Shown: in pieces, positions 44,515 through 53,179 of the stretch
Layout: every line of letters begins with the position of its first letter
How positions within the stretch are numbered: position 1 is the first letter of the stretch
Source of the DNA: Streptomyces gardneri
GTDB lineage: Bacteria > Actinomycetota > Actinomycetes > Streptomycetales > Streptomycetaceae
Length of the DNA: 64,000 nt
Assembly: GCF_006539185.1 (NCBI RefSeq)
Contig: NZ_BJMN01000055.1
Span: 1-64,000 of the forward strand
Direction of reading: 5' to 3'
Notes under the pieces: generated by a model
Database searches by the model: none
Seen by the model: only the letters and a program-made list of their open reading frames with translations
What the model was told of the DNA's origin: nothing
Position numbers and translations under genes: made by a program

Positions 44515-45384
44515 ATGTCGGTCGCCTCCTCGGTCCTCGTCCCTTACGCGTCCTATCTGCGGGTGTACGAGCCGCTGGCAGCGTTTCCGGAGCCCGAGCG
44601 GAGCCACTGGGCGCGGTACGCGCGCCGGCCGCGCACCCCCGGGGCGCAGGAGGAGCTGCGGCGCTCGCTCGCCGACCTGCTGCCGACGCCTCCGGTGCCG
44701 GTGCCGGTCCAGGAGAGCGGGGAGGCCTTCGTCGCACATCTGGACGGGGTGGTGGTGATCTGCCCGTGGCGGACCCGGCTGCGGAGCTGGCTGGCCGTCG
44801 AGGAACTGGTGGCCGACGGGTACCCGGAGCCGGTGCTGGACGCGATGCTGCCGCCGGTCGTGCGGTCGCAGATCGCCGGTGACTACGAGCGCTGGCTGAG
44901 CGGGAACCCGGACGCGCGGCCGTGGATCCGTACGGCGGTCTGGCAGGTGCCGCTGCGCTGGTTCGCGCTCTTCGGGGACGAGGACCGGCGGTACGAGCCG
45001 GGGGTGCCGGCCGCCGAGGGGGGCACGGAGCCGGGCCGGGCGCCGGTGCTGCTCTACCGGACGACGATGGCGCAGGCGCGGCGGCGGCTGGCCCGGGCGC
45101 TGCGGGCCCTGCGGGAGTCGATCGAGGACGGCCCGATGACGGAGGGCCTGGTCGACGTGGGCCGGTGGCTGGAGGAGTTCCATCCGCGGGCGCTCGTGGA
45201 GCTGGACTTCGGGGGCCTGGTGCACGCGGTCGCGGAGGAGTGGCTGGCAGCGGAGCGCTCGGCGGCGGAGATGGCGGAGGGGATCGCGGCGCTGCGCGCG
45301 GGGGACGGCGAGCGGGCCGGAGAGGTGTACGGGCGGCTGGCGGAGCGCTGGCGGGTCGTCAGGGACCTGCGGGGCGCGAACTGA
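44515..45384 (+). CDS. Conserved actinobacterial protein of unknown function
   Basis: A 289-residue soluble protein rich in Arg, Glu and Trp: LVPYASYLRVYEPLAAFPEP at the start, VVICPWRTRLRSWLAVEELV, WQVPLRWFALFGDEDRRYEP and ARRRLARALRALRESIEDGP. No signal peptide, membrane segment or catalytic motif is evident. The helical, Arg-rich C-terminal half could form a coiled bundle. Its position between vdh and bldC matches a conserved Streptomyces gene of unknown role. Start ATG 44515, which fits where the sequence becomes regular. Confidence 0.8.
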   Translation: MSVASSVLVPYASYLRVYEPLAAFPEPERSHWARYARRPRTPGAQEELRRSLADLLPTPPVPVPVQESGEAFVAHLDGVVVICPWRTRLRSWLAVEELVADGYPEPVLDAMLPPVVRSQIAGDYERWLSGNPDARPWIRTAVWQVPLRWFALFGDEDRRYEPGVPAAEGGTEPGRAPVLLYRTTMAQARRRLARALRALRESIEDGPMTEGLVDVGRWLEEFHPRALVELDFGGLVHAVAEEWLAAERSAAEMAEGIAALRAGDGERAGEVYGRLAERWRVVRDLRGAN

Positions 45385-45711
45385 CATCAGTCGGGCATCT
45401 TCGTCAGGTCGCCATCGACAAGACATGTCCGGCTGAGGTAAATGATCTTCATGCATCCGGACCCCTCGGCTCCGGGTGTCTCTCGGCGCACTTTTCGCGC
45501 CGGGGTCTTTCGGCACGTGGGTGACGAGGACGTTGGTCCCGATCCGGGCCTTTGGCTCAAGCGTGACGGACAGCACTTAACGCACCCTTGCGTCCATCAC
45601 CCACCCTCGTGCCAAAATAGGACAAGGAGTCCGGGGAGGGTTCCTTCCGTCCAAGTTCGGGCGGAACGCTCAGCATTGCACTCTATGGGGGGTCTGAGGA
45701 CTCCTGATCGC

Positions 45712-45732
45712 CCTGTGACTGATCGTCACAGG
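45712..45732. promoter_or_regulatory. Inverted repeat upstream of bldC
   Basis: CCTGTGAC (45712-45719) and GTCACAGG (45725-45732) are perfect reverse complements over a five-base spacer. The core TGTGA-N7-TCACA resembles CRP/FNR-type sites but has one extra spacer base. It lies 240 bases upstream of the bldC start. Confidence 0.5.
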
Positions 45733-45932
45733 CGCGTGACTGTCCGTTATGGCATGGTCCATCGACTTCCGCCGCTGATGAACACCTGCGAGGGCAATTC
45801 CATCGGTTTGGCCGACGTGGCTGGACGGATGGTGTAGTTGTAGTGCCGAGGACAAGCCGTTCGTCCTATAACCGACTCGACCCGCTTCTGCCATTTCGGG
45901 CAACGCGGGTCAAGGTGCAGAATTTAGAGGAA

Positions 45933-45955
45933 AGAACCGAGATTGGTTCGGTTCT
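45933..45955 (+). promoter_or_regulatory. Hairpin directly upstream of the bldC ribosome-binding site
   Basis: AGAACCGA (45933-45940) pairs perfectly with TCGGTTCT (45948-45955) over the loop GATTGGT. The Shine-Dalgarno sequence GAGGAGG begins at 45959, three bases after the stem, so folding could set its accessibility. Confidence 0.6.
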
Positions 45956-45971
45956 CCCGAGGAGGCCGCTC

Positions 45972-46178
45972 ATGACCGCTCGCACCCCTGATGCCGAGCC
46001 GCTGCTGACCCCTGCCGAGGTTGCCACGATGTTCCGTGTGGACCCGAAGACGGTGACCCGTTGGGCGAAGGCGGGCAAGCTCACGTCCATCCGCACGCTG
46101 GGTGGGCACCGCCGTTACCGCGAGGCCGAGGTTCGCGCACTGCTCGCGGGTATTCCGCAGCAGCGCAGCGAGGCCTGA
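45972..46178 (+). CDS. bldC: Developmental transcription factor BldC
   Basis: A 68-residue MerR-like winged-helix protein that delays entry into sporulation in Streptomyces and binds DNA as head-to-tail arrays on direct repeats. The whole sequence fits: LLTPAEVATMFRVDPKTVTR, WAKAGKLTSIRTLGGHRRYR and EAEVRALLAGIP. Unlike full MerR proteins it has no effector or coiled-coil dimerisation domain. Start ATG 45972 is preceded by GAGGAGG at the right spacing. It is followed by a U-tract terminator. Confidence 0.97.
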   Translation: MTARTPDAEPLLTPAEVATMFRVDPKTVTRWAKAGKLTSIRTLGGHRRYREAEVRALLAGIPQQRSEA

Positions 46179-46508
46179 GGCTCGCTCAACACCCCGCAGC
46201 ACCCCGTAGCACCGGGCCTGTCCGGATCCCCCAATCCGGTCGCCCACCCCTAGTACTGCCGACGGATTCCTGCCCCAACAGGCCTTCGTCAACGATCGCG
46301 CTGGACTCCGCCGGGTCTGGCGCGATCTTTTTTGTGCCCGGCGCCACTCGGCGAACGGTGGTGCAATTGCACATATTAAATCGGGCCGGTGTAGGAGGGG
46401 TGTAAGTGAAGGGGTTCCAGAAACTCTTTCGGTGACTCCCGTCACACCGGCGAAGTCTTGCCAATCACCAGCCTGCCATCCGCGGGAACGCTTCCAACCC
46501 GCCGTTGG
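46179..46508. other. 330-base intergenic region after bldC
   Basis: It holds the bldC terminator (46294-46333) and a perfect 12-base palindrome GTGCAATTGCAC (46361-46372) followed by the AT-rich ATATTAAA. No gene is visible. The DUF6274 gene ends at its right edge on the other strand. Confidence 0.55.
46294..46333 (+). terminator. Rho-independent terminator of bldC
   Basis: GATCGCGC (46294-46301) pairs with GCGCGATC (46320-46327) over a partly structured 18-base loop, followed directly by six T. It is the only classical stem-plus-U-tract terminator I see in the window. Confidence 0.85.
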
Positions 46509-46691
46509 TCATGGGTCGGTGGGACTTTCGTCCTCCTCCGGCTCCTCGGGCTCGGGAAGCTCCATGACGAGCCGCAGGAGGCGATGGCAGACCACGCAGC
46601 GGTCCGTGAGGTGTCCGTACCGGGAAGCGGCCGCCAGATGGGCGCGCAGCAGCGCGCGCGTGTCGTGTCGTGCCGCTGACGCCGCGGCCAT
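46509..46691 (-). CDS. DUF6274 small protein
   Basis: A 60-residue Streptomyces-type small protein. AARHDTRALLRAHLAAASRY is an amphipathic helix, CVVCHRLLRL holds a Cys-x-x-Cys pair that could bind a metal or form a disulfide, and the tail (ELPEPEEPEEDESPTDP) is acidic. I recall this pattern as DUF6274. Start ATG 46691. Function unknown. Confidence 0.7.
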   Translation of the reverse strand: MAAASAARHDTRALLRAHLAAASRYGHLTDRCVVCHRLLRLVMELPEPEEPEEDESPTDP

Positions 46692-46794
46692 GCGCGACCA
46701 CCTCCGGTGGGGGAGGACCCGACTCCCTGAGTCCGGGGTACCGGCGGCCGCCCCGCGCCGTCAATACACGGGGCTGCAACACTCAGGAACACGA

Positions 46795-46826
46795 CGAAGG
46801 CCCGCATCTCACGATGCGGGCCTTCG
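46795..46826. terminator. Hairpin terminator after tRNA-Asp
   Basis: CGAAGGCCCGCAT (46795-46807) pairs perfectly with ATGCGGGCCTTCG (46814-46826), loop CTCACG, just downstream of the minus-strand tRNA-Asp. Confidence 0.88.
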
Positions 46827-46832
46827 GTGAAG

Positions 46833-46906
46833 CGAACCTGACGGGACTTGAACCCGCGACCTCCACCTTGACAGGGTGGCGAGCTAACCAACTGCTCCAC
46901 AGGTCC
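46833..46906 (-). tRNA. tRNA-Asp (anticodon GTC), copy 1
   Basis: 74 bases; acceptor GGACCTG/CAGGTTC, anticodon stem-loop CACCCTGTCAAGGTG giving GTC, T loop GTTCAAGTC. CCA is not encoded. The body equals the copy at 53314-53387 but the acceptor stem differs. Confidence 0.95.
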
Positions 46907-46994
46907 TTGCTGGCAGCCCCTCGTAAGTGGCTGCGAGGAACACTGTACAGCAGGTCAGGGGGTGCGGTCGAACCCGTCGGCGGCGGCTGCCCCG

Positions 46995-49900
46995 CTAGGG
47001 GGCGGCCGCGTCGATCGCCTTCACGATCCGCTTGTCCGAGACCGGGTACGCCGTGCCCAGGGCGTGCGCGAAATAGCTCACCCGCAGCTCCTCGATCATC
47101 CAGCGGATGTCGGTCACCTCGGTCGGCACCGGGCGGCCCTTCGGGAGCTGTTCGAGCAGCCACGCGTACTCGTCGAGCATCTCGTGGACCTTCTCCATAC
47201 GGGTGGTGTCCCGCTGGACGCCGGTCGCCATCTGCTGGAGCCGCCGGTCCACCGCCACCAGGTAGCGCATCAGGTCCGGCAGCCGCTTGAGCCCCGTTCG
47301 GGTGACGAAGCCCGCCGGCACCAGCCAGGCCAGCTGCTCGCGCACGTCCGTGAGGTTGTTGATCAGGGCCAGGCTGTTCGTCGACTTCAGCCGGCGCTGG
47401 CAGGCCTGCCAGGCCGCCAGGATCTGCTGGACCTGGCCCACCGTCCGGACCGTCGTGTCCACGAGGTCCGCGCGGACCTTGTCGTACAGCTTCCGGAAGG
47501 ACTCCTCGTCCCAGGCCGGGCCGCCGTGGTCGGCGATCAGCCTGTCCGCCGCGGCGGTGGCGCAGTCGTCGAAGAGGGCCTGTATCGAGCCGTGCGGGTT
47601 CGAGGACAGGGCCAGCTTCTGCTGGTTGGTCAGCTTGTCCGAGGCGAACTTCGCCGGGTTCACCGGGATGTTCAGCATGATCAGCTTCCGGGTGCCCCGC
47701 CACATCGCCTGCGCCTGCTCGGCCTCCGTGTCGAAGAGCCGCACGGCCACGCTGTCGCCCTCGTCCACGAGCGCCGGGTACGCCTTGACCGGCTGGCCGG
47801 CCCGCCGGGTCTCGAAGACCTTCGTGAGGGTGCCGATCGTCCAGTCCTTGAGGCCCGTGCGCTCCAGGGAGGGCCCGGAGCCGTCCGGGCCGCCCGTGGC
47901 CGCCGCGGCGGCCTGCGAGAGGGCCTTACGGGCCTTGGGGCGCAGCTGGAGCCGCAGCGTCTCCAGGTCCTTGTCCTCGGCCAGCTTGCGGCGCCGCTCG
48001 TCGACGATCCGGAAGGTCACCTTGAGGTGCTCGGGCACCTTCGCCCAGTCGAAGTCCTCGGCGGTGACCGGGACGCCGACCATCCGCTGGAGCTCACGGG
48101 CGAGCGCGCCCGCCAGCGGCTCCTGGACGGGGACGACGGCGTCGAGGAAGCGGGTCGCGAAGTTCGGTGCCGGGACGTAGTGGCGGCGGATCGGCTTCGG
48201 CAGGGAGCGGATCAGCTCCGTGACGACCTCCGCGCGCAGGCCCGGGATCTGCCACTCGAAGCCCTCGTCCGTCACCTGGTTGAGCACCTGGAGCGGTACG
48301 TGGACGGTCACGCCGTCCGCGTCCGCGCCCGGCTCGAACTGGTACGTCACGCGGAACTTCAGCGGGCCCTGCCGCCACGAGTCCGGGTAGTCGTCCTTGG
48401 TGACCGCCCCGGCCTTCTCGTTGATGAGCATCTCGCGCTCGAAGTCGAGGAACTCCGGTTCCTCATGGCGCTTGTGCTTCCACCAGGAGTCGAAGTGGGC
48501 GCCCGACACGACGTGTTCGGGGACGCGCTTGTCGTAGAAGTCGAAGAGCGTCTCGTCGTCGACGAGGATGTCCCGGCGCCGGGCCCGGTGCTCCAGCTCC
48601 TCGACCTCGGTGAGGAGCTTGCGGTTGTCCGCGAAGAACTTGTGGTGGGTGCGCCAGTCGCCCTCGACCAGCGCGTTCCGGATGAACAGGTCGCGGGAGA
48701 TCTCCGGGTCGATCCGGCCGTAGTTCACCTTGCGGTCGGCGACGATCGGCACGCCGTACAGCGTCACCTTCTCGAAGGCCATCACGGCCGCCTGGTCCTT
48801 CTCCCAGTGCGGCTCGCTGTACGTCTTCTTCACGAGGTGCTCGGCGAGCGGCTCGATCCACTCGGGCTCGATCCGGGCGTTGACCCGGGCCCAGAGCCGC
48901 GAGGTCTCGACCAGCTCGGCCGACATGACGAACCGCGGGGGCTTCTTGAAGAGCGCGGAGCCCGGGAAGATCGCGAACTTGGCGTTCCGCGCGCCGATGT
49001 ACTCGCCCCGGCCGCTCTCGCGGCGCGAGCCGTCCTTCGCACCGCTCCCGCTGCCGTCCTTGGACTCCTTCACGTCCTTCAGACCGATGTGGGAGAGCAG
49101 GCCGGAGAGGAGGGAGACGTGCACGGACTGCTCCGGCGCGTCCTCCTCGTTGAGGTGGATCCCCATCTGCTTGGCGACCGTGCGCAGCTGGCTGTAGATG
49201 TCCTGCCACTCGCGGATGCGCAGGAAGTTCAGGTACTCCTGCTTGCACATCCGGCGGAAGGAGCTGGACCCGCGCTCCTTCTGCTGCTCGCGGACGTACC
49301 GCCACAGGTTGAGGAAGGCGAGGAAGTCGCTCGTCTCGTCCTTGAAGCGGGCGTGCTGCTGGTCGGCCTGCGCCTGCTTCTCGGACGGCCGCTCGCGCGG
49401 GTCCTGGATGGAGAGCGCGGCCGCGATCACCATGACCTCGCGGACACAGCCGTTCTTGTCGGCCTCCAGGACCATCCGGGCGAGCCGGGGGTCCACGGGC
49501 AGCTGGGAGAGCTTCCGCCCCTGCTGGGTGAGCCTCTTCTTCGGGTCCTTCTCGTTCGGGTCGATCGCCCCGAGCTCCTGGAGGAGCTGCACGCCGTCCC
49601 GGATGTTGCGGTGGTCCGGCGGGTCGATGAAGGGGAACTTCTCGATGTCGCCGAGGCCGGCGGCGGTCATCTGGAGGATGACGGAGGCCAGGTTCGTCCG
49701 GAGGATCTCGGCGTCCGTGAACTCCGGACGGGTCAGGAAGTCGTCCTCCGAGTACAGCCGGATGCAGATGCCGTCGGACGTACGGCCGCAGCGGCCCTTG
49801 CGCTGGTTGGCGCTGGCCTGGCTGACCGGCTCGATCGGCAGACGCTGGACCTTGGTGCGGTGCGAGTAGCGCGAGATGCGGGCCGTGCCCGGGTCGATCA

Positions 49901-50981
49901 CGTACTTGATGCCGGGGACGGTCAGCGAGGTCTCGGCGACGTTCGTCGCGAGGACGACCCGGCGGCCGGAGTGGGCCTGGAAGACGCGGTGCTGCTCGGC
50001 GTGCGACAGCCGCGCGTAGAGCGGGAGGATCTCGGTGTTGAAGAGCCTCTTCTTGGTGAGCGCGTCCGCGGTGTCGCGGATCTCGCGCTCTCCCGAGAGG
50101 AAGACCAGGACATCGCCGGGACCCTCCTTCTGGAGCTCGTCGACGGCGTCGCAGATCGCGGTGATCTGGTCCCGGTCCGACTCCTCGCTGTCCTCTTCGA
50201 GGAGCGGGCGGTAGCGGACCTCGACCGGGTACGTACGGCCGCTGACCTCGACGATCGGGGCCTCGCCGAAGTGGCGGGAGAAGCGCTCCGGGTCGATCGT
50301 CGCGGAGGTGATGACGACCTTGAGGTCGGGGCGCTTCGGCAGCAGCTGGGCCAGATAGCCGAGCAGGAAGTCGATGTTGAGGGACCGCTCGTGGGCCTCG
50401 TCGATGATGATCGTGTCGTAGGCGCGCAGCTCGCGGTCCGTCTGGATCTCGGCGAGCAGGATGCCGTCCGTCATCAGCTTCACGAAGGTCGCGTCGGGGT
50501 TCACCTGGTCGGTGAAGCGGACCTTCCAGCCGACGGCCTCGCCCAGCGGGGTCCTCAGCTCCTCGGCCACGCGCTCGGCGACCGTGCGGGCGGCGATCCG
50601 GCGGGGCTGCGTGTGCCCGATCATGCCCCGGACGCCCCGGCCGAGCTCCATGCAGATCTTCGGGATCTGGGTGGTCTTGCCCGACCCCGTCTCACCGGCG
50701 ACGATCACGACCTGGTGGTCGCGTATCGCCTCCAGGATCTCGTCCTTCTTCTGCGAGACGGGCAGCTGCTCGGGATACGTGATCGCGGGCACACGGGCGG
50801 CGCGCCCGTCGACGCGCTCCTTGGCCTTGGCCGCCTCGGCGGCGATCTCGTCCAGGACGGCCTCACGGGCCTCGGGCTTACGGATGCGGCGGGCGCCTTC
50901 GAGACGACGGCCGAGCCGGTGGGAGTCCCGCAGCGAGACCTCGGCCAGGACGGACTGGAGGGCGGCGAAGGAAGTAGACAT
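46995..50981 (-). CDS. hrpA: ATP-dependent RNA helicase HrpA (DEAH family)
   Basis: A 1328-residue DEAH-box helicase. Walker A GETGSGKTTQIPK, then HTQPRRIAARTVAERVAEEL, Walker B DEAHERSLNIDFLLGYL, SAT (VVITSATIDPERFS) and the motif VI region QRKGRCGR are all present in the first 450 residues. The ratchet, OB-fold and a long C-terminal region (about 900-1328) match bacterial HrpA, which is larger than eukaryotic DEAH proteins. HrpA resolves stalled or colliding ribosomes on mRNA in E. coli. Start ATG 50981 matches the usual short N-terminus (MSTSFAALQSVLAEVSLRDS). It is transcribed alone. Confidence 0.95.
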   Translation of the reverse strand: MSTSFAALQSVLAEVSLRDSHRLGRRLEGARRIRKPEAREAVLDEIAAEAAKAKERVDGRAARVPAITYPEQLPVSQKKDEILEAIRDHQVVIVAGETGSGKTTQIPKICMELGRGVRGMIGHTQPRRIAARTVAERVAEELRTPLGEAVGWKVRFTDQVNPDATFVKLMTDGILLAEIQTDRELRAYDTIIIDEAHERSLNIDFLLGYLAQLLPKRPDLKVVITSATIDPERFSRHFGEAPIVEVSGRTYPVEVRYRPLLEEDSEESDRDQITAICDAVDELQKEGPGDVLVFLSGEREIRDTADALTKKRLFNTEILPLYARLSHAEQHRVFQAHSGRRVVLATNVAETSLTVPGIKYVIDPGTARISRYSHRTKVQRLPIEPVSQASANQRKGRCGRTSDGICIRLYSEDDFLTRPEFTDAEILRTNLASVILQMTAAGLGDIEKFPFIDPPDHRNIRDGVQLLQELGAIDPNEKDPKKRLTQQGRKLSQLPVDPRLARMVLEADKNGCVREVMVIAAALSIQDPRERPSEKQAQADQQHARFKDETSDFLAFLNLWRYVREQQKERGSSSFRRMCKQEYLNFLRIREWQDIYSQLRTVAKQMGIHLNEEDAPEQSVHVSLLSGLLSHIGLKDVKESKDGSGSGAKDGSRRESGRGEYIGARNAKFAIFPGSALFKKPPRFVMSAELVETSRLWARVNARIEPEWIEPLAEHLVKKTYSEPHWEKDQAAVMAFEKVTLYGVPIVADRKVNYGRIDPEISRDLFIRNALVEGDWRTHHKFFADNRKLLTEVEELEHRARRRDILVDDETLFDFYDKRVPEHVVSGAHFDSWWKHKRHEEPEFLDFEREMLINEKAGAVTKDDYPDSWRQGPLKFRVTYQFEPGADADGVTVHVPLQVLNQVTDEGFEWQIPGLRAEVVTELIRSLPKPIRRHYVPAPNFATRFLDAVVPVQEPLAGALARELQRMVGVPVTAEDFDWAKVPEHLKVTFRIVDERRRKLAEDKDLETLRLQLRPKARKALSQAAAAATGGPDGSGPSLERTGLKDWTIGTLTKVFETRRAGQPVKAYPALVDEGDSVAVRLFDTEAEQAQAMWRGTRKLIMLNIPVNPAKFASDKLTNQQKLALSSNPHGSIQALFDDCATAAADRLIADHGGPAWDEESFRKLYDKVRADLVDTTVRTVGQVQQILAAWQACQRRLKSTNSLALINNLTDVREQLAWLVPAGFVTRTGLKRLPDLMRYLVAVDRRLQQMATGVQRDTTRMEKVHEMLDEYAWLLEQLPKGRPVPTEVTDIRWMIEELRVSYFAHALGTAYPVSDKRIVKAIDAAAP

Positions 50982-51083
50982 ACGGATCCCAGGATCGCAC
51001 CTGCGGACGAGAAGCGGCGAACCGATTTCCGGGTGGGGGTGCGTACTATTTCGGGCACGTCGACCGGACCCGAGAGGTATCGC

Positions 51084-51479
51084 ATGTTCCGCACCACCCG
51101 CGCCCTGGCGGCCCTCGCCGCGCTGGCGGGTCTGGTGCTGGGTCTGCTGGTGTGCGGGACGGTGACGAGCACCTCCCCCGCGCCGCGCGCGGACCGGGCC
51201 GTGGCGGGCCCCGTCGGGCCGGCTGCCGCCGTCGCCGTGCTGGGTGCCGTCGTGCCGGGCTGCGACCCGGGCCACGCCGCCGAGGCCGGGGCCTCGGGCC
51301 CCGTCGTACCGCCGCGCGCCGCCGGCTTCGCGGAGCTGCTGCCCGCCCTTGCCGCCGACCGGACGCCGACCTCGGCCCGGCACGGGGAGCCGGACGGGCG
51401 GGGGACCGCGCCGGGACGGGAGCCGCCCGAGCGCGTGGCGCCGTCACCGGTGGAGCTGTCGACCCTGATGAGGGTGTAG
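51084..51479 (+). CDS. Small exported or membrane protein of unknown function
   Basis: A 131-residue protein with an N-terminal hydrophobic segment (ALAALAALAGLVLGLLVCGT, about 7-26) and a low-complexity Ala/Pro/Gly-rich remainder. VCGTV is not a good lipobox. A ribosome-binding site (GAGAGG) precedes ATG 51084. It lies 65 bases upstream of the DsbA-like gene on the same strand and may be cotranscribed. I do not recognise it, and the low complexity makes the call tentative. Confidence 0.6.
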   Translation: MFRTTRALAALAALAGLVLGLLVCGTVTSTSPAPRADRAVAGPVGPAAAVAVLGAVVPGCDPGHAAEAGASGPVVPPRAAGFAELLPALAADRTPTSARHGEPDGRGTAPGREPPERVAPSPVELSTLMRV

Positions 51480-51544
51480 ACGGACGGCCGCACTCCGCCG
51501 TCCGTCCCCTTTCCTTCTCCTTTCCTCCTCAGGAGCGCTTCCGC

Positions 51545-52273
51545 ATGTCCAAGTCCAAGCCGATCGCGATCGTCTCCGGGGTCGCGGCCGCCGCCGTACT
51601 GCTCGGCGTCGTCTCCTACACCGCCACCGCACCGTCCGCCGGCGGCGCCGGCGGCTCGTCCGCCGTCGCCGAGGTCTCCGCCGACCCGTCCGCCGGCGTC
51701 TACCCCGAGCTGGAGGCGTACGCCCGCCGCGACGCCGCCGACAAGCTCGCCCTGGGCCGGGCCGACGCGCCCGTGGTCCTCATCGAGTACGCCGACTTCA
51801 AGTGCGGCTACTGCGGGAAGTTCGCCCGGGACACCGAGCCGGTCCTCGTGAAGAAGTACGTCGACGAGGGCGTCCTGCGCATCGAGTGGCGGAACTTCCC
51901 GATCTTCGGCGAGGAGTCGGAGGCCGTCGCCCGCGCGTCCTGGGCGGCCGGGCAGCAGGGCCGGTTCTGGGAGTTCCACAAGGCCGCGTACGCCGAGGGG
52001 GCCAAGGAGAAGGGCTTCGGGAAGGACCGGCTCGCGGCCCTCGCGAAGGAGGCCGGCGTCCCCGACGCGGCCCGCTTCGCCAAGGACACCGACGGCGCGG
52101 CGGCCCGTGCGGCGGTCAAGAAGGACCAGGAGCAGGGGTACGCGCTCGGCGCGACCTCCACCCCGTCCTTCCTCGTCAACGGCCGCCCGATCGCGGGCGC
52201 GCAGCCCCTGAAGACCTTCACCGAGGCCATCGACGCGGCGGCGAAGAGCGCCGCCGCGAAGGACAAGCGGTGA
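51545..52273 (+). CDS. DsbA-like thiol oxidoreductase, membrane-anchored
   Basis: A 242-residue exported thioredoxin-fold protein. An N-terminal signal anchor (IAIVSGVAAAAVLLGVVSYT, about 7-26) is followed by a short linker and a DsbA-type domain: LIEYADFKCGYCGKFARDTE with active-site CGYC, a helical insert with FWEFHKAAYAEG, and the cis-Pro loop ATSTPSFLVNGRPIAGAQPL. It should form or shuffle disulfides outside the membrane. The start ATG 51545 has AGGAG eight bases upstream. Its stop overlaps the next start (GTGA): the CcdA-like partner is translationally coupled. Confidence 0.92.
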   Translation: MSKSKPIAIVSGVAAAAVLLGVVSYTATAPSAGGAGGSSAVAEVSADPSAGVYPELEAYARRDAADKLALGRADAPVVLIEYADFKCGYCGKFARDTEPVLVKKYVDEGVLRIEWRNFPIFGEESEAVARASWAAGQQGRFWEFHKAAYAEGAKEKGFGKDRLAALAKEAGVPDAARFAKDTDGAAARAAVKKDQEQGYALGATSTPSFLVNGRPIAGAQPLKTFTEAIDAAAKSAAAKDKR

Positions 52274-53112
52274 CCTCCGGCATCGGGTACTTCGCCGCGT
52301 TCCTCGGCGGTCTGCTCGCCCTCCTCAGCCCGTGCAGCGCCCTGCTCCTGCCCGCCTTCTTCGCGTACTCGATCGACACGCGCGCGAAGCTGGTGGCCAG
52401 GACCGGCATCCTCTACGCGGGCCTGGCGACCACCCTCGTCCCCCTGGGTGCGGCCGGTTCCTTCGCGGGCCGGTTCTTCTACGGCAACCGCGACCTCCTG
52501 GTGACCGTCGGCGGCTGGCTGATCATCGGGCTCGGCGTCCTCCAGCTCCTCGGCCTGGGCTTCGCCTCCCGCCGCATCGCCGAGGCGAGCGGCCGGATCC
52601 GGCCCACGTCGGCGCTCTCCGTCTACGCCCTCGGCCTGGTCTACGGCCTCGCGGGCTTCTGCGCGGGCCCGATCCTGGGCAGCGTCCTGACGGTGGCGGC
52701 GCTGAGCGGCAGCCCGGCGTACGGCGGACTGCTCCTCGCCGTGTACGCGCTGGGCATGGCCGTCCCGCTCTTCGTCCTCGCGCTGCTCTGGGAGAGGTAC
52801 GACCTGGGCCGGCGGCGCTGGCTGCGCGGCCGGCCGCTCCGGGTCGGCCCCCTCACGCTCCACTCGACCTCGCTGCTCTCGGGTCTGTTCTTCATCGCCC
52901 TCGGCACGCTCTTCCTCGTCTTCGACGGGACGACCGCGCTGCCGGGGCTGCTCTCGGTGGACGAGTCGTTCGCCGTGGAGGAGCGGGTGGCCGGGCTGGG
53001 GCGCGCGGTGCCGGACTGGGCACTGCTCGTCGCCGTGGTGGCCGTGGTGGCGGTGGTACTCGCGCTGCGGGGCCGGCGGGGGAGCCGTACGCGGGAGCGC
53101 GAGGAGGCGTGA
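52270..53112 (+). CDS. CcdA/DsbD-type cytochrome c biogenesis membrane protein
   Basis: A 280-residue membrane protein with seven or so helices. FLGGLLALLSPCSALLLPAF and YGLAGFCAGPILGSVLTVAA each carry one conserved Cys followed by Pro or Gly, the pair that moves electrons across the membrane in CcdA/DsbD. It would reduce the exported thioredoxin-like partner encoded just upstream. GTG start at 52270 overlaps that gene by four bases. The C-terminus is a basic cytoplasmic tail. Confidence 0.9.
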   Translation: MTSGIGYFAAFLGGLLALLSPCSALLLPAFFAYSIDTRAKLVARTGILYAGLATTLVPLGAAGSFAGRFFYGNRDLLVTVGGWLIIGLGVLQLLGLGFASRRIAEASGRIRPTSALSVYALGLVYGLAGFCAGPILGSVLTVAALSGSPAYGGLLLAVYALGMAVPLFVLALLWERYDLGRRRWLRGRPLRVGPLTLHSTSLLSGLFFIALGTLFLVFDGTTALPGLLSVDESFAVEERVAGLGRAVPDWALLVAVVAVVAVVLALRGRRGSRTREREEA

Positions 53113-53162
53113 CCGTACACGGGGAAGGGGCGCGGGCCCCTTCCCCGTATCGCCCTCTTTCT

Positions 53163-53176
53163 GTTTCACGTGGAAC
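53163..53176. promoter_or_regulatory. parS-like ParB-binding site
   Basis: GTTTCACGTGGAAC differs at one position from the perfect 14-base palindrome GTTTCACGTGAAAC that ParB recognises in Streptomyces and other bacteria. It lies between the CcdA stop and a terminator, outside any gene, as many natural parS copies do. Confidence 0.7.
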
Positions 53177-53179
53177 GAA

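Larger units (their letters stand above)
45385..45971. other. 587-base intergenic region upstream of bldC
   Basis: No convincing gene is seen. It contains the inverted repeat at 45712-45732, a TATAAC (45867-45872) that may be a -10 of bldC, and the hairpin at 45933-45955. The length and the lower GC of 45540-45950 point to a long regulated leader and upstream control region. Confidence 0.55.

Noticed and set aside
45442..45837. A possible 131-codon gene upstream of bldC
   Set aside because: No ribosome-binding site, no family resemblance, mixed codon use, and it overlaps the inverted repeat at 45712-45732.
46962..51479. A 1505-codon open frame on the plus strand
   Set aside because: All but its last 131 codons are antisense to hrpA, whose helicase motifs are complete on the minus strand. 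High third-position GC keeps the opposite frame open. Only the end (from 51084) is kept as a gene.
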